Both the position numbers and the translations under genes were made by a program. Positions 16,502 through 24,205 of a DNA stretch of 52,166 nt are shown here, in pieces; within the stretch, counting starts at the first letter, position 1; the number at the start of each line of letters is the position of its first letter. Origin of the DNA: an uncultured Ruminococcus sp. (lineage in GTDB: Bacteria > Bacillota > Clostridia > Oscillospirales > Ruminococcaceae); NCBI GenBank assembly GCA_946413815.1, contig CAMKMD010000023.1:1-52166 (forward strand), read 5' to 3'. The notes under the pieces are model-generated. The model was given only the letters and a program-made list of their open reading frames with translations, was not told the origin of the DNA and searched no databases.

Positions 16502-17602
16502 ATGCAGAGCGGTTTTGATTTACAGGCATACCTTACGGAGGGCGTAGAGCAGATCGTCAGAGAATCCATCAGGGCAACGCTCAGGAATCCTAAGGAAAGT
16601 GCATTCATGCTGAAATTTGCTGCCGCTGCCCGAAGCGCTTCCGGAAAACGCCGGAAGGCTGAGGATGCCGGCGAGCATATTCCGCCTTTCCTCATAGCAA
16701 GTATCACAAGCAAGTGCAATCTTCACTGTGCAGGCTGCTATTCACGATGCAATAATGCGACTGTAGATTCCGAGCCTGTGCAGCAGCTCACAGCAGGCGA
16801 ATGGCTGCGCATATTTGATGAAGCCGATGATATGGGGATCAGCTTTATCCTGCTTGCAGGCGGCGAGCCGATGCTGCGGCGTGATATAATCGAAGCAGCC
16901 GGAAAAAAGCAGAATATACTGTTCCCCATATTTACCAACGGCACTTTCATTGACGAGAAATACTTTGACCTCTTCGACAGATGCCGCAACCTTGTTCCAA
17001 TCATGAGCATAGAAGGAAACAAGGAGATAACGGATAACAGACGGGGAAAAGGCGTTTATGACAGGCTTATCGCTAATATGGGTGAGTTCAGCAGAAGGAG
17101 GCTTATTTTCGGCGCTTCTGTTACCGTAACTACCGGGAATTATAAGGAAGTTACCTCCGATGACTTCATAAACGGTCTGTCTGACAGAGGATGCAGGGCT
17201 GTTATATTTGTGGAATATGTTCCGGTCACGGAGGAAAGCACCGGGCTTGCCCCGACAGACACCGAGCGTGAATACCTGATGCAGGAGATACAGCGTCTTC
17301 GCCGGGAAAGGCCTGAGATGGTCTATATCGCATTCCCGGGCGATGAGAAAAGCTCGGGGGGCTGTGTAGCAGGCGGACGAGGCTTTTTCCATATCAATTC
17401 TCATGGCGGTGCAGAGCCTTGCCCCTTTTCGCCCTATTCTGATGTGAATATCAGGAACGGTTCGCTGCGTGACGCACTGCACTCCCCGCTCTTCAGGGCA
17501 CTGCAGGAGGGCGATATACTTCTTGATGACCACAAGGGCGGCTGCGTGCTGTACGAGAAAAGAGAACTTGTTGAGGCTATTATTGCAGAGGCTGAATGCT
17601 GA
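16502..17602 (+). CDS. Radical SAM protein with partial SPASM-like C terminus
   Basis: A 366-residue radical SAM enzyme. The N-terminal part (about 1-60) is helical; the cluster motif CNLHCAGC is at about residue 71, followed by the LLAGGEPMLRRDI segment of the barrel. The C-terminal region has CVAGGRGFFHINSHGG, CPFSPYSD and a late GGCVL Cys, giving a reduced SPASM-like cluster-binding region. Substrate unknown; peptide or protein maturation is the common role. I chose the ATG at 16502 (GGGGTGAT box); a longer frame from 16478 runs back into the peroxidase gene. Tight spacing puts it in the peroxidase operon. Confidence 0.88.
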   Translation: MQSGFDLQAYLTEGVEQIVRESIRATLRNPKESAFMLKFAAAARSASGKRRKAEDAGEHIPPFLIASITSKCNLHCAGCYSRCNNATVDSEPVQQLTAGEWLRIFDEADDMGISFILLAGGEPMLRRDIIEAAGKKQNILFPIFTNGTFIDEKYFDLFDRCRNLVPIMSIEGNKEITDNRRGKGVYDRLIANMGEFSRRRLIFGASVTVTTGNYKEVTSDDFINGLSDRGCRAVIFVEYVPVTEESTGLAPTDTEREYLMQEIQRLRRERPEMVYIAFPGDEKSSGGCVAGGRGFFHINSHGGAEPCPFSPYSDVNIRNGSLRDALHSPLFRALQEGDILLDDHKGGCVLYEKRELVEAIIAEAEC

Positions 17603-17644
17603 GAAGCCGTATATCATGGGCGTCAGGGCTCTTCATGCTTCTGA

Positions 17645-17673
17645 TTGACCTTTTGCCTGCGGTATGGTATAAT
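17645..17673 (+). promoter_or_regulatory. Promoter of the LysR gene
   Basis: TTGACC at 17645-17650 and TATAAT at 17668-17673 with 17 bases between, 30 bases before the LysR start codon. Confidence 0.75.
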
Positions 17674-17703
17674 TGTTCTATACCTATACAAGGGGGCGAT
17701 CAG

Positions 17704-18591
17704 ATGGAGCTGAGATTACTGGAATACTTTCTCACGGTTGTGCGTGAGGAGAATATATCAAGAGCTGCCGAGGTGCTTCATGTGACACAGCCGACACTAA
17801 GCCGTCAGATGAAGGAGCTTGAGGATGAGCTGCATACCACCCTGTTTATCAGGGGGAAACGGCTCACCCTGACCGACTCGGGAGTAATGCTCCGCAGACG
17901 TGCCGAGGAAGTCGTGTCGCTTATGTACAAGATAGACAGTGAGTTCCGTGAGCAGGAGGAAGTTAGCGGCGTGATCTCCGTCGGCAGCGGCGGACTGAAA
18001 GCGGCAGAAATCCTGCCGGAACTGATCGGGCATTTCCGTGAGCGCTATCCGCTTGTGAGCTTCGAGATCATCACGGGTACTGCTGACCGCATCAAGGAAA
18101 TGCTGGAACACGGTCTGCTTGACTTCGGTTTCCTCTTAGAGCCGGTAGATATTGAGAAGTTCGATTATCTCCGCCTTCCGGCAAAGGAAAAATGGGGAGT
18201 CCTTCTTCCTGCCGGTCACCGGCTTGCACGGGAAAAGGCCGTTACCCGCCAGCAGTTAAGGGAGCTTCCGCTTGTGGTGACGGGGCGTACCGCCCTGCGC
18301 GGCGAGATAGAGGAATGGCTCAGATATCCCGTCTCGGAGCTTGATATTGCAGCGACCTTCAATCTTATCGACAATGCCGCCCCCCTTGCAGAGCGCGGGA
18401 TAGCCTGCGTTATGTGTGTGGAGGGTGCTGTGGATATGCTTGATCCTGCACGCTTTGCCTTCCGTCCGCTGAAGCCGGAGCTTTTCATGACTTCGGTGCT
18501 TGCCTGGAAAAAGCTGAGCCCCTATGCAGGTGCGGCGGGAAAATTCCTTGAATACATCAAAAGTATACATTCTGAGCATACAAATGTATAA
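17704..18591 (+). CDS. LysR-family transcriptional regulator
   Basis: A 295-residue LysR regulator. The N-terminal winged helix shows MELRLLEYFLTVVREENISR, then the recognition helix around LHVTQPTLSRQMKELE. The effector-binding domain (about 90-290) is of normal length. GGGGGCGAT precedes the ATG at 17704. It lies between the peroxidase/radical SAM genes and the flavodoxin/hydrolase genes, all on the same strand. LysR proteins commonly control the next operon, so the genes from 18682 onward are likely targets; the ligand is unknown. Confidence 0.9.
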   Translation: MELRLLEYFLTVVREENISRAAEVLHVTQPTLSRQMKELEDELHTTLFIRGKRLTLTDSGVMLRRRAEEVVSLMYKIDSEFREQEEVSGVISVGSGGLKAAEILPELIGHFRERYPLVSFEIITGTADRIKEMLEHGLLDFGFLLEPVDIEKFDYLRLPAKEKWGVLLPAGHRLAREKAVTRQQLRELPLVVTGRTALRGEIEEWLRYPVSELDIAATFNLIDNAAPLAERGIACVMCVEGAVDMLDPARFAFRPLKPELFMTSVLAWKKLSPYAGAAGKFLEYIKSIHSEHTNV

Positions 18592-18602
18592 AATATAAGC
18601 AT

Positions 18603-18631
18603 TTTACATATATCCGATATTGTGTTATAAT
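18603..18631 (+). promoter_or_regulatory. Promoter of the MerR-tail/flavodoxin operon
   Basis: TTTACA at 18603-18608 and TATAAT at 18626-18631 with 17 bases between. Transcription would begin inside the inverted repeat that follows. Confidence 0.7.
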
Positions 18632-18660
18632 GAGTACAGAACAAAAAACTGTACTCTTTT
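18632..18660 (+). terminator. Inverted repeat with U-run overlapping the transcription start
   Basis: GAGTACAG at 18632-18639 pairs with CTGTACTC at 18649-18656 (9-base A-rich loop) and is followed by TTTT. It can end LysR transcription and also covers the start site of the next operon, so it may equally act as an operator. Confidence 0.55.
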
Positions 18661-18681
18661 TCTTTTGGCGGAGGTGACGCT

Positions 18682-18927
18682 ATGAAAGTGACGATACCGG
18701 AAATAACCGATAAGGAGCTTGGTGCTTTGCTTAAAAGCTCGGGAATGACGGATGAGGAGGTAAGAGCTTTCCTTGAAAGGTGCGGGAACAGCTCCTGCTG
18801 TGCCGAAAAGGTGCGTATCCTGCGGAAAACACGGAGATCTCTGCTTGATTTAATCCATGAGAAACAGGCTGTCCTTGATAAGCTCGATAATCTGATATGG
18901 TGTACAGAGCACGGAGGTGAACTATGA
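18682..18927 (+). CDS. Small MerR-tail-like protein without a DNA-binding domain
   Basis: An 81-residue protein. The C-terminal half (KVRILRKTRRSLLDLIHEKQ then a LDKLDNLIW segment) resembles the dimerisation helix of MerR-family regulators, but the winged helix that normally occupies the first 70 residues is absent. The N-terminal part reads MTDEEVRAFLERCGNSSCC, with an adjacent Cys pair and another Cys near the end (IWCTEH). A strong GGAGGTGA box precedes the ATG. The stop overlaps the flavodoxin start by 4 bases, so they are coupled. A thiol or metal sensing partner role is speculative. Confidence 0.7.
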   Translation: MKVTIPEITDKELGALLKSSGMTDEEVRAFLERCGNSSCCAEKVRILRKTRRSLLDLIHEKQAVLDKLDNLIWCTEHGGEL

Positions 18928-20081
18928 AAAAGCTGTTTTTGATACTGACAGGCATTGCGGTCATGGGTGCTGCGTCCTGCGGAGCTGCATCGGAAAACAA
19001 GGCGGGAGCATCTGCTGCTTCGCTCTTATCAGACAGAGCTGCGGCAGGGGAGAGCTCTTCCGGATATACTTATACGCTGCAGGACCTTCTGAACCTTCAG
19101 GACTTTCTGCTGACAAAACCGACAGAGGAGGATCTGACGGGAAAACCCTACGATATGAACGGCGATGAACGCTGGGACGTATTCGACCTCTGCCTGATGA
19201 AGCGGGAGGTACTTGAAGAGAAGGAAACTCCGGCAGAGAGCGATACACTTGTGGTCTACTTCTCCCGCACAGGTAATACCGGGAAGATAGCACAGCATCT
19301 GATCGAGCTGACAGGAGCGGACAGCTATGCGATCGAAGCAGCTGTGCCTTACAGCGATGAAGACATAAAGTATCAGGACGAAAACTGCCGTGCAAACAGG
19401 GAGCAGAATGACAAGTCTGTCCGTCCGGAGATAGCAGACCCTGTTGCTTCTATTGAAAGCTATGACACTATATTCCTCGGATATCCGATATGGTGGGGAC
19501 AGGAACCCCGTATCATCGATACCTTCCTTGAAAGCTATGACTTCTCTGACAAGACCGTTATACCGTTCTGTACATCAGGAAGCAGCGGCATCGGAACAAG
19601 CGAGAAGAACATCGCGGAGCTCGTGCCCATAGGGAAGCAGCCTGCGGGCAGGCGTTTTCCCGCAGGTGCCACTAAGGAAGACGTGAAGGCCTGGTATGAT
19701 ACACTTCCGCTTGGTGAAGGGAATGAAGATATGAAAATGAAAATATCCGTCGGCGGTACAGAGCTTACTGCATCACTTTCTGACACTGCCGCTGCAAAGG
19801 AGCTTGCTGAAAAGCTGAAGGAAGGACCTGTGACCGTTACGCTTAATGAATACGGCGGATTTGAGAAAGTGGGCAAGCTGCCGTGGACGCTTACAAGAAG
19901 CGATGAGAGCACCGTTACCGGAGCAGGCGATATCATGCTCTATCAGGGAGATCAGATGACCATATTCTACAACTCAAACTCGTGGAGCTATACAAAGCTT
20001 GGACATATCGATAATAAGACACAAGAAGAACTGGCAGAGCTGTTCGGTGAGGGAGATATCACTGTTACTCTGTCATATTAG
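18924..20081 (+). CDS. Lipoprotein with dockerin-like, flavodoxin and cyclophilin-like domains
   Basis: A 385-residue three-part protein. The signal MKKLFLILTGIAVMGAASC gives a lipidated Cys19. After a Ser/Ala linker, residues about 47-97 look like a dockerin-type pair: the first half lacks its calcium loop (YTLQDLLNLQDFLL) but the second is complete (DMNGDERWDVFDLCLMKREV). A flavodoxin domain follows (about 107-252) with FSRTGNTGK for the FMN phosphate and GYPIWWGQEPRI. The last part (about 262-385) is a cyclophilin-like domain (GGFEKVGKLPWTL, IMLYQGDQMTIFYNSNSWSY). The product should sit outside the membrane, unusual for flavodoxin. The start overlaps the upstream gene. Confidence 0.85.
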   Translation: MKKLFLILTGIAVMGAASCGAASENKAGASAASLLSDRAAAGESSSGYTYTLQDLLNLQDFLLTKPTEEDLTGKPYDMNGDERWDVFDLCLMKREVLEEKETPAESDTLVVYFSRTGNTGKIAQHLIELTGADSYAIEAAVPYSDEDIKYQDENCRANREQNDKSVRPEIADPVASIESYDTIFLGYPIWWGQEPRIIDTFLESYDFSDKTVIPFCTSGSSGIGTSEKNIAELVPIGKQPAGRRFPAGATKEDVKAWYDTLPLGEGNEDMKMKISVGGTELTASLSDTAAAKELAEKLKEGPVTVTLNEYGGFEKVGKLPWTLTRSDESTVTGAGDIMLYQGDQMTIFYNSNSWSYTKLGHIDNKTQEELAELFGEGDITVTLSY

Positions 20082-20096
20082 AACGGAGGTATAACT

Positions 20097-21095
20097 ATGA
20101 ATAACGAAAAGCTTACACTTACACAGGAATGGGACAAGACCTTTCCTAAGTCCGGCAAGGTTGACCACAGGAAGGTGACATTCCACAACCGCTATGGTAT
20201 CACCCTCGCTGCCGATATGTATACCCCGAAGAACGCCGACGGAAAGCTCCCTGCTATTGCTGTAAGCGGACCTTTCGGCGCAGTCAAGGAGCAGTGCAGC
20301 GGTCTGTATGCCCAGACGCTTGCAGAACGCGGGTTCCTTACCATTGCCTTTGATCCTTCATTCACGGGAGAGAGCGGAGGTCAGCCCCGGTATATGGCTT
20401 CTCCGGATATCAACACCGAGGACTTCATGGCGGCTGTTGACTTTCTCTCCGTGCAGGAGAACGTTGATGCTGAACGTATCGGAATATGCGGCATCTGCGG
20501 CTGGGGCGGCATGGCAATAAATACTGCGGCTCTTGATACCCGTATCAAGGCCACTGTCACTTCTACGATGTATGATATGGCCCGTGTAAATGCAAACGGC
20601 TATTTCGATGCCGATGACAGCGAGGAAAAGCGCTATGCCACGAAACAGAAGCTCAATGCACAGCGTACCGCCGATTACAGGTCGGGTGAGTACGTCCGCG
20701 GAGGCGGCTGTCTGCCCCTGCCGGTTCCGGAAGATGTACCCTTCTTCGTTAAGGACTACAGCGAATATTACAAGGGCAGGGCATACCACCTTCGTTCTCT
20801 GAATTCAAACGAGGGCTGGAATGTCATCGGCTGTATGTCATTCATGAATCAGCCTATAAATACCTATTCAAACGAGATAAGAAGTGCTGTTCTGCTTATC
20901 CACGGCGAAAAGGCTCATTCCTGCTATTTCAGCAAGGATGCTTACGCTGCCATGACAAAGGACAGCAAGTATACAGATAATAAGGAACTGCTTATCATTC
21001 CCGGTGCAGTACATACTGACCTCTATGACGGCGGGGGAAAGAACGCTATACCCTTTGACAGGATAGAAGAGTTCTACCGTGAATACCTGAAATAA
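20097..21095 (+). CDS. Alpha/beta hydrolase, dienelactone hydrolase-like
   Basis: A 332-residue hydrolase of the DLH/COG1073 type. The N-terminal strand region reads VTFHNRYGITLAADMYTP; the oxyanion region is AIAVSGPFGAVKEQ. At the nucleophile elbow it has GICGICGWGG, placing Cys where most hydrolases have Ser, as in dienelactone hydrolase. A late acid (IHGEKAHS) and the His in PGAVHTDLYD complete the presumed triad. No signal peptide. GGAGG precedes the ATG. It is followed 12 bases later by the FMN reductase gene. The substrate is unknown. Confidence 0.85.
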   Translation: MNNEKLTLTQEWDKTFPKSGKVDHRKVTFHNRYGITLAADMYTPKNADGKLPAIAVSGPFGAVKEQCSGLYAQTLAERGFLTIAFDPSFTGESGGQPRYMASPDINTEDFMAAVDFLSVQENVDAERIGICGICGWGGMAINTAALDTRIKATVTSTMYDMARVNANGYFDADDSEEKRYATKQKLNAQRTADYRSGEYVRGGGCLPLPVPEDVPFFVKDYSEYYKGRAYHLRSLNSNEGWNVIGCMSFMNQPINTYSNEIRSAVLLIHGEKAHSCYFSKDAYAAMTKDSKYTDNKELLIIPGAVHTDLYDGGGKNAIPFDRIEEFYREYLK

Positions 21096-21106
21096 GGAGA
21101 AGAACA

Positions 21107-21649
21107 ATGGCTAAAAAGGTACTTGTAATATCATCGAGTCTGCGTAACGGGAGCAACTCCGAAGCTCTTGCAAGGCAGGCAGCAAAGGGCGCAGAAGACG
21201 CCGGACACGATGTTGAGTTTATTTCACTGAAGGATAAGACACTGAATTTCTGCAAGGGCTGTCTTGCCTGTCAGAAGACCATGAAGTGCGTTATCAGGGA
21301 TGATGCAGCAGATATATGTGAGAAGGTGGGCAATGCAGATGTGCTCATCTTTGCAAATCCCATATACTACTATGAGCTCTGCGGTCAGCTCAAGACACTG
21401 CTTGACCGCTGCAATCCGCTTTTCCCGTCGGATTACAGGTTCAGGGAGGTATACCTGATAACCGCTTCAGCCGAGGACGGGGATGAGGTATACCAGACAG
21501 CCAAAGGCGGTATGCAGGGCTGGGTTGACTGCTTTGAGAAGGCGGAGCTCGTAAAGGTGCTGTCTGGCGGCGGACTCAGCGATCCCGACGATGCCGGAGC
21601 AAATGATGAGTACATGAAGGCTGCCTATGAACTGGGCTGTAACGTATGA
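21107..21649 (+). CDS. NADPH-dependent FMN reductase-like flavoprotein
   Basis: A 180-residue flavodoxin-fold protein. The FMN phosphate loop is SSSLRNGSNSEALA, and the second flavin loop is FANPIYYYELCGQLK. The CKGCLACQKTMKC stretch holds four Cys, as in iron-sulfur flavoproteins of anaerobes (cluster or disulfide chemistry). AAGGAG precedes the ATG. It is co-directional and closely spaced with the hydrolase. It likely reduces quinones or other electrophiles; this fits the neighbouring detoxification genes. Confidence 0.87.
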   Translation: MAKKVLVISSSLRNGSNSEALARQAAKGAEDAGHDVEFISLKDKTLNFCKGCLACQKTMKCVIRDDAADICEKVGNADVLIFANPIYYYELCGQLKTLLDRCNPLFPSDYRFREVYLITASAEDGDEVYQTAKGGMQGWVDCFEKAELVKVLSGGGLSDPDDAGANDEYMKAAYELGCNV

Positions 21650-21717
21650 TGCTCCTTATCCGGGAAGCAAGATGCGAGTATAACAGCAGATCTGAGGCAT
21701 AAAGGCAGAAACGGCCC

Positions 21718-21978
21718 GGCTGATGCGATACGCAAAGAGGAGGGGATCTGCGGTATGAGTATTACCTTTTCTTTGAGGATCACGAAGCAGTCCTTCTTAC
21801 AGACGAATGGACGGATCAGACCGCTGTTGACCGCTGCCACGCTTCGCCGATGATGCAGAAGATATCAGAGCTCCGGGACAGATATGGCCTTCACATGACT
21901 GTGGAGCGATATAAAAGTGATAACATGGGGCTGCCGGAAAGTGACCGGCAGTTCATCAGAATACAGGAGGATACGATC
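21718..21978 (+). pseudogene. Antibiotic biosynthesis monooxygenase (ABM) remnant, frameshifted
   Basis: Translating this stretch with one frame change gives N-G-P-A-D-A-I-R-K-E-E-G then DLRYEYYLFFEDHEAVLL, TDEWTDQTAVDRCHASPMMQ and KISELRDRYGLHMTVERY, the recognisable body of a YgiN/ABM-type protein. The frame changes in the G-run at 21742-21745, where one G seems to be missing, and the N-terminal strand and start codon are not visible. No stop separates it from the next gene, so the remnant runs in frame into it. The family is small (about 100 residues) and often handles quinols. It sits where such a gene would fit this cluster. Confidence 0.7.
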
Positions 21979-22734
21979 ATGAGTGAAAGAATAGTACAGA
22001 CAGCAGGCAGAGAGCAGCTCGGAGAGTTTGCTCCCGACTTCGCGCATTTCAACGATGATATCCTTTTCGGTGAGAACTGGAACAATAGGGATATCGACCT
22101 TAAAACACGCTGCATCATCACAGTCGTTGCACTTATGTCGCAGGGCGTGACGGACAATTCTATCCGCTATCATATCATGAACGCTAAAAATCACGGCGTA
22201 TCACAGAAGGAAATGGCGGCGGTCATCACCCATACGGCTTTCTATGCGGGCTGGCCCCACGCCTGGGCTGTGTTCAATATTGCAAAGGAAGTCTATGCGG
22301 ATGATGCTCCTGAGGTCTCCGACAAGGAAAGATTCCAGAAGGAGCTGTTCTTCCCCATAGGCGAGCCGAACCCCTACGGCGATTTCTTTGTGGGACAAAG
22401 CTATCTTGCGCCCGTTTCCACTGAGCAGATACCGATCTATAACGTGACCTTTGAGCCTGCCTGCCGCAACAACTGGCATATTCACCACGCAAAAAGCGGC
22501 GGCGGTCAGATGCTTATATGCATAGGCGGCCGTGGCTGGTATCAGGAGCAGGGCAGGGAAGCGAGAGAACTACATCCCGGCGATATCGTCAATATCCCTG
22601 CAAATATCAGGCACTGGCACGGTGCGGCAAATAACAGCTGGTTCGCTCATCTTGCAATAGAAATAGCAGGCGAAGATGCTTCTACGGAATGGTGTGAGGC
22701 TGTTTCCGACGAGGCATACGGCAGACTTGAATAA
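21979..22734 (+). CDS. Carboxymuconolactone decarboxylase-cupin fusion protein
   Basis: A 251-residue protein. Residues 1 to about 110 form a carboxymuconolactone decarboxylase-like (AhpD-type) helical domain with DDILFGENWNNRDIDLKTRC and HTAFYAGWPHAWAV. The catalytic Cys pair of AhpD is absent, so a peroxidase role is unlikely. Residues about 150-230 are a cupin with WHIHHAKSGGGQ and HPGDIVNIPANIRHWHG, giving His metal ligands. I chose the ATG at 21979 because GGAGG stands 8 bases upstream. Such fused proteins occur beside flavodoxin and hydrolase genes; the reaction is unknown. Confidence 0.85.
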   Translation: MSERIVQTAGREQLGEFAPDFAHFNDDILFGENWNNRDIDLKTRCIITVVALMSQGVTDNSIRYHIMNAKNHGVSQKEMAAVITHTAFYAGWPHAWAVFNIAKEVYADDAPEVSDKERFQKELFFPIGEPNPYGDFFVGQSYLAPVSTEQIPIYNVTFEPACRNNWHIHHAKSGGGQMLICIGGRGWYQEQGREARELHPGDIVNIPANIRHWHGAANNSWFAHLAIEIAGEDASTEWCEAVSDEAYGRLE

Positions 22735-22899
22735 AAAATGAAGATTCCTCTCATCGCAGGAACCGGATCCCGGCGATGAGAGGGATCCTTTTCATATTGT
22801 TTCACCTTCCGGCAGTCCCGGCTGTCTGCCTTGCACATCAGCCTGATGTGAGCTTATTACAGCATAACGATGACTATACTCTCATCGAGATACGAAACG

Positions 22900-23280
22900 C
22901 TGAAAAGAATCAGGAATACTCGCCCTCGGTGAGGAGCAGAGGCTCGTTGTCAGGGAGAAGAAGCAGTCCTACGATATCTCCGACTACGCCACAGGTCAGG
23001 ATTCAACCAACTCCTCACAGTCAAGGGTGCAGTCAGATAACGTACAGGCTCTGTTCAACTACGTAGCCTCACAGATGATGGATGCCGGTTCGGAATACGA
23101 GTACGAGACCTTCTCCGATGCTTTCGGAGGCAGCGCCAGCGGCGGCCTCGCCGGCATAGCCCGCGGTATCGTCGGCTTCTTCTCTGGCGGACTTACAGGA
23201 AGCTATTCCAGAACGAACGGAAGCGCCTCCTCCAATGCCTGGCAGAACAACAACCAGAACGAGGCATCTCAGGCATCTAT
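22900..23280 (+). pseudogene. Remnant of a larger protein of unknown function
   Basis: Between 22735 and 23679 no intact gene is visible. One frame from about 22904 reads LGEEQRLVVREKKQSYDISD and continues into a Gly/Ser-rich segment (GGSASGGLAGIARGIVGFF) with no plausible start codon or ribosome binding site. The frame ends in a terminator-like hairpin. I read it as the decayed tail of a gene, family unknown. Confidence 0.4.
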
Positions 23281-23295
23281 TCTTTATTTTTTCAG

Positions 23296-23335
23296 AAGCA
23301 CGCATAAAGGAACTGATACTTCCTTATGCGTGCTT
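23296..23335 (+). terminator. Long imperfect hairpin terminator
   Basis: AAGCACGCATAAAGGAA at 23296-23312 pairs, with one mismatch or bulge, with the arm ending at 23335, followed by TCCTTT. It lies at the end of the remnant frame. Confidence 0.55.
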
Positions 23336-23505
23336 TCCTTTGTACTGCCGACAGGCCAGCCGCGGCTCGCAGGGGGCATGAGCATTCCGTTTATTCAGGA
23401 CATAATAGGATACGGGAGAAAGCCGGTTGTTGCGCCCGGTTAATAGCTTTCTGTTTGCCTGACCGGAAAAGTTGATAGTATTCTTTGCATTGTACTTTAT
23501 TTGGC

Positions 23506-23519
23506 TTAGCGTGTGCTAA
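23506..23519. promoter_or_regulatory. TTAG-N6-CTAA palindrome 1
   Basis: TTAGCGTGTGCTAA. First of four exact TTAG-N6-CTAA sites around the feo genes; it lies 47 bases upstream of the feo -35 box. Candidate operator for an iron-dependent repressor. Confidence 0.5.
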
Positions 23520-23565
23520 CTTTTTGTGCAATCATACAAAAATCCCGTGTCCGGTGACAAAGCCG

Positions 23566-23595
23566 TTGACAAGAGATTTGTTAGTGTGATATAAT
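23566..23595 (+). promoter_or_regulatory. Promoter of the feo operon
   Basis: TTGACA at 23566-23571 and TATAAT at 23590-23595 with 18 bases between. A degenerate half-matching operator (TTAG-N6-ATAA, 23581-23594) overlaps the -10 box. Confidence 0.8.
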
Positions 23596-23603
23596 ACATA
23601 CGG

Positions 23604-23617
23604 TTAGAAAAAACTAA
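23604..23617. promoter_or_regulatory. TTAG-N6-CTAA palindrome 2
   Basis: GTTAG-AAAAAA-CTAAC, extended to six paired bases per arm (23602-23619). It begins 9 bases after the -10 box, over the transcription start, so a bound repressor would block initiation. Confidence 0.6.
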
Positions 23618-23637
23618 CCATTTTTGATGCTATGCTT

Positions 23638-23651
23638 TTAGCATCAGCTAA
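23638..23651. promoter_or_regulatory. TTAG-N6-CTAA palindrome 3
   Basis: TTAGCATCAGCTAA, 34 bases (about three helix turns) after palindrome 2 and within the 5' leader of the first feoA gene. Confidence 0.55.
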
Positions 23652-23679
23652 CTATATTATTATATATGGAGATGAGTTA

Positions 23680-23892
23680 ATGATGCCGCTCAGTTTAGCA
23701 GAACCTGAAAAGGAACTCACCATAAAGAAACTCGGTGGGAATCCGGAGCTGCGTCAGCACCTTGAAAACCTCGGTTTCACCGTAGGCGGAACAGTCACGC
23801 TGATAAATGTTCTCGGAGAGAATGTAATTGTAAAGGTCAAGGAGTCACGCATCGCCATCGGCGCTGATATGGCCCGGAAGATAATGGTATAA
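23680..23892 (+). CDS. feoA: FeoA-family ferrous iron transport protein (first copy)
   Basis: A 70-residue SH3-like FeoA protein, a small cytoplasmic partner of FeoB. Recognisable parts are ELTIKKLGGNPELRQHLENL, GFTVGGTVTLINVLGENVIV and the final SRIAIGADMARKIMV. I start at the ATG at 23680 (GGAG 8 bases upstream); a second ATG at 23683 is nearly as good. It is the first gene of the feo operon, below a promoter carrying repeated palindromes. Confidence 0.93.
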   Translation: MMPLSLAEPEKELTIKKLGGNPELRQHLENLGFTVGGTVTLINVLGENVIVKVKESRIAIGADMARKIMV

Positions 23893-23905
23893 AGGGAGTG
23901 AGGGT

Positions 23906-24127
23906 ATGAAAACATTAAAAGAGACAGCCATTGGAGAAACTGTAAAAATAAAAAAGCTCCACGGTGAAGGTGCCGTCAAGCGCCGCATCATGGATATGGG
24001 GCTTACAAAGGGTACAGCCGTGACTGTGCGCAAGGTTGCCCCCCTCGGCGACCCTGTAGAGCTGAATGTCCGCGGATACGAGCTCTCCCTGCGCAAGGCG
24101 GATGCGGAGCTTATCGAGGTCGAATAA
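23906..24127 (+). CDS. feoA: FeoA-family ferrous iron transport protein (second copy)
   Basis: A 73-residue FeoA protein with the classic pattern LHGEGAVKRRIMDMGLTKGT, then VRKVAPLGDPVELNVRGYEL and a final LRKADAELIEV. It is a distinct sequence from the first copy. GGGAG precedes the ATG and the gap to the first copy is 13 bases. Tandem feoA genes before feoB are common in Clostridia. Confidence 0.95.
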   Translation: MKTLKETAIGETVKIKKLHGEGAVKRRIMDMGLTKGTAVTVRKVAPLGDPVELNVRGYELSLRKADAELIEVE

Positions 24128-24134
24128 TACAGCA

Positions 24135-24157
24135 AAGGACTGGCCTGTTCAGTCCTT
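24135..24157 (+). terminator. Hairpin between feoA and feoB
   Basis: AAGGACTG at 24135-24142 pairs with CAGTCCTT at 24150-24157. The following sequence is not U-rich, so an attenuator or RNA processing site is as likely as a true terminator. A degenerate operator (TTAG-N6-ATAA) follows at 24174-24187. Confidence 0.4.
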
Positions 24158-24205
24158 GTATTATGGCATGATGTTAGTCATAAATAACGTGAAAGGAAGA
24201 TAAGA

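Noticed and set aside
22776..23066. 96-codon frame downstream of the CMD-cupin gene
   Set aside because: Low-complexity Ser/Pro/Arg frame that overlaps the remnant reading frame; no ribosome binding site.
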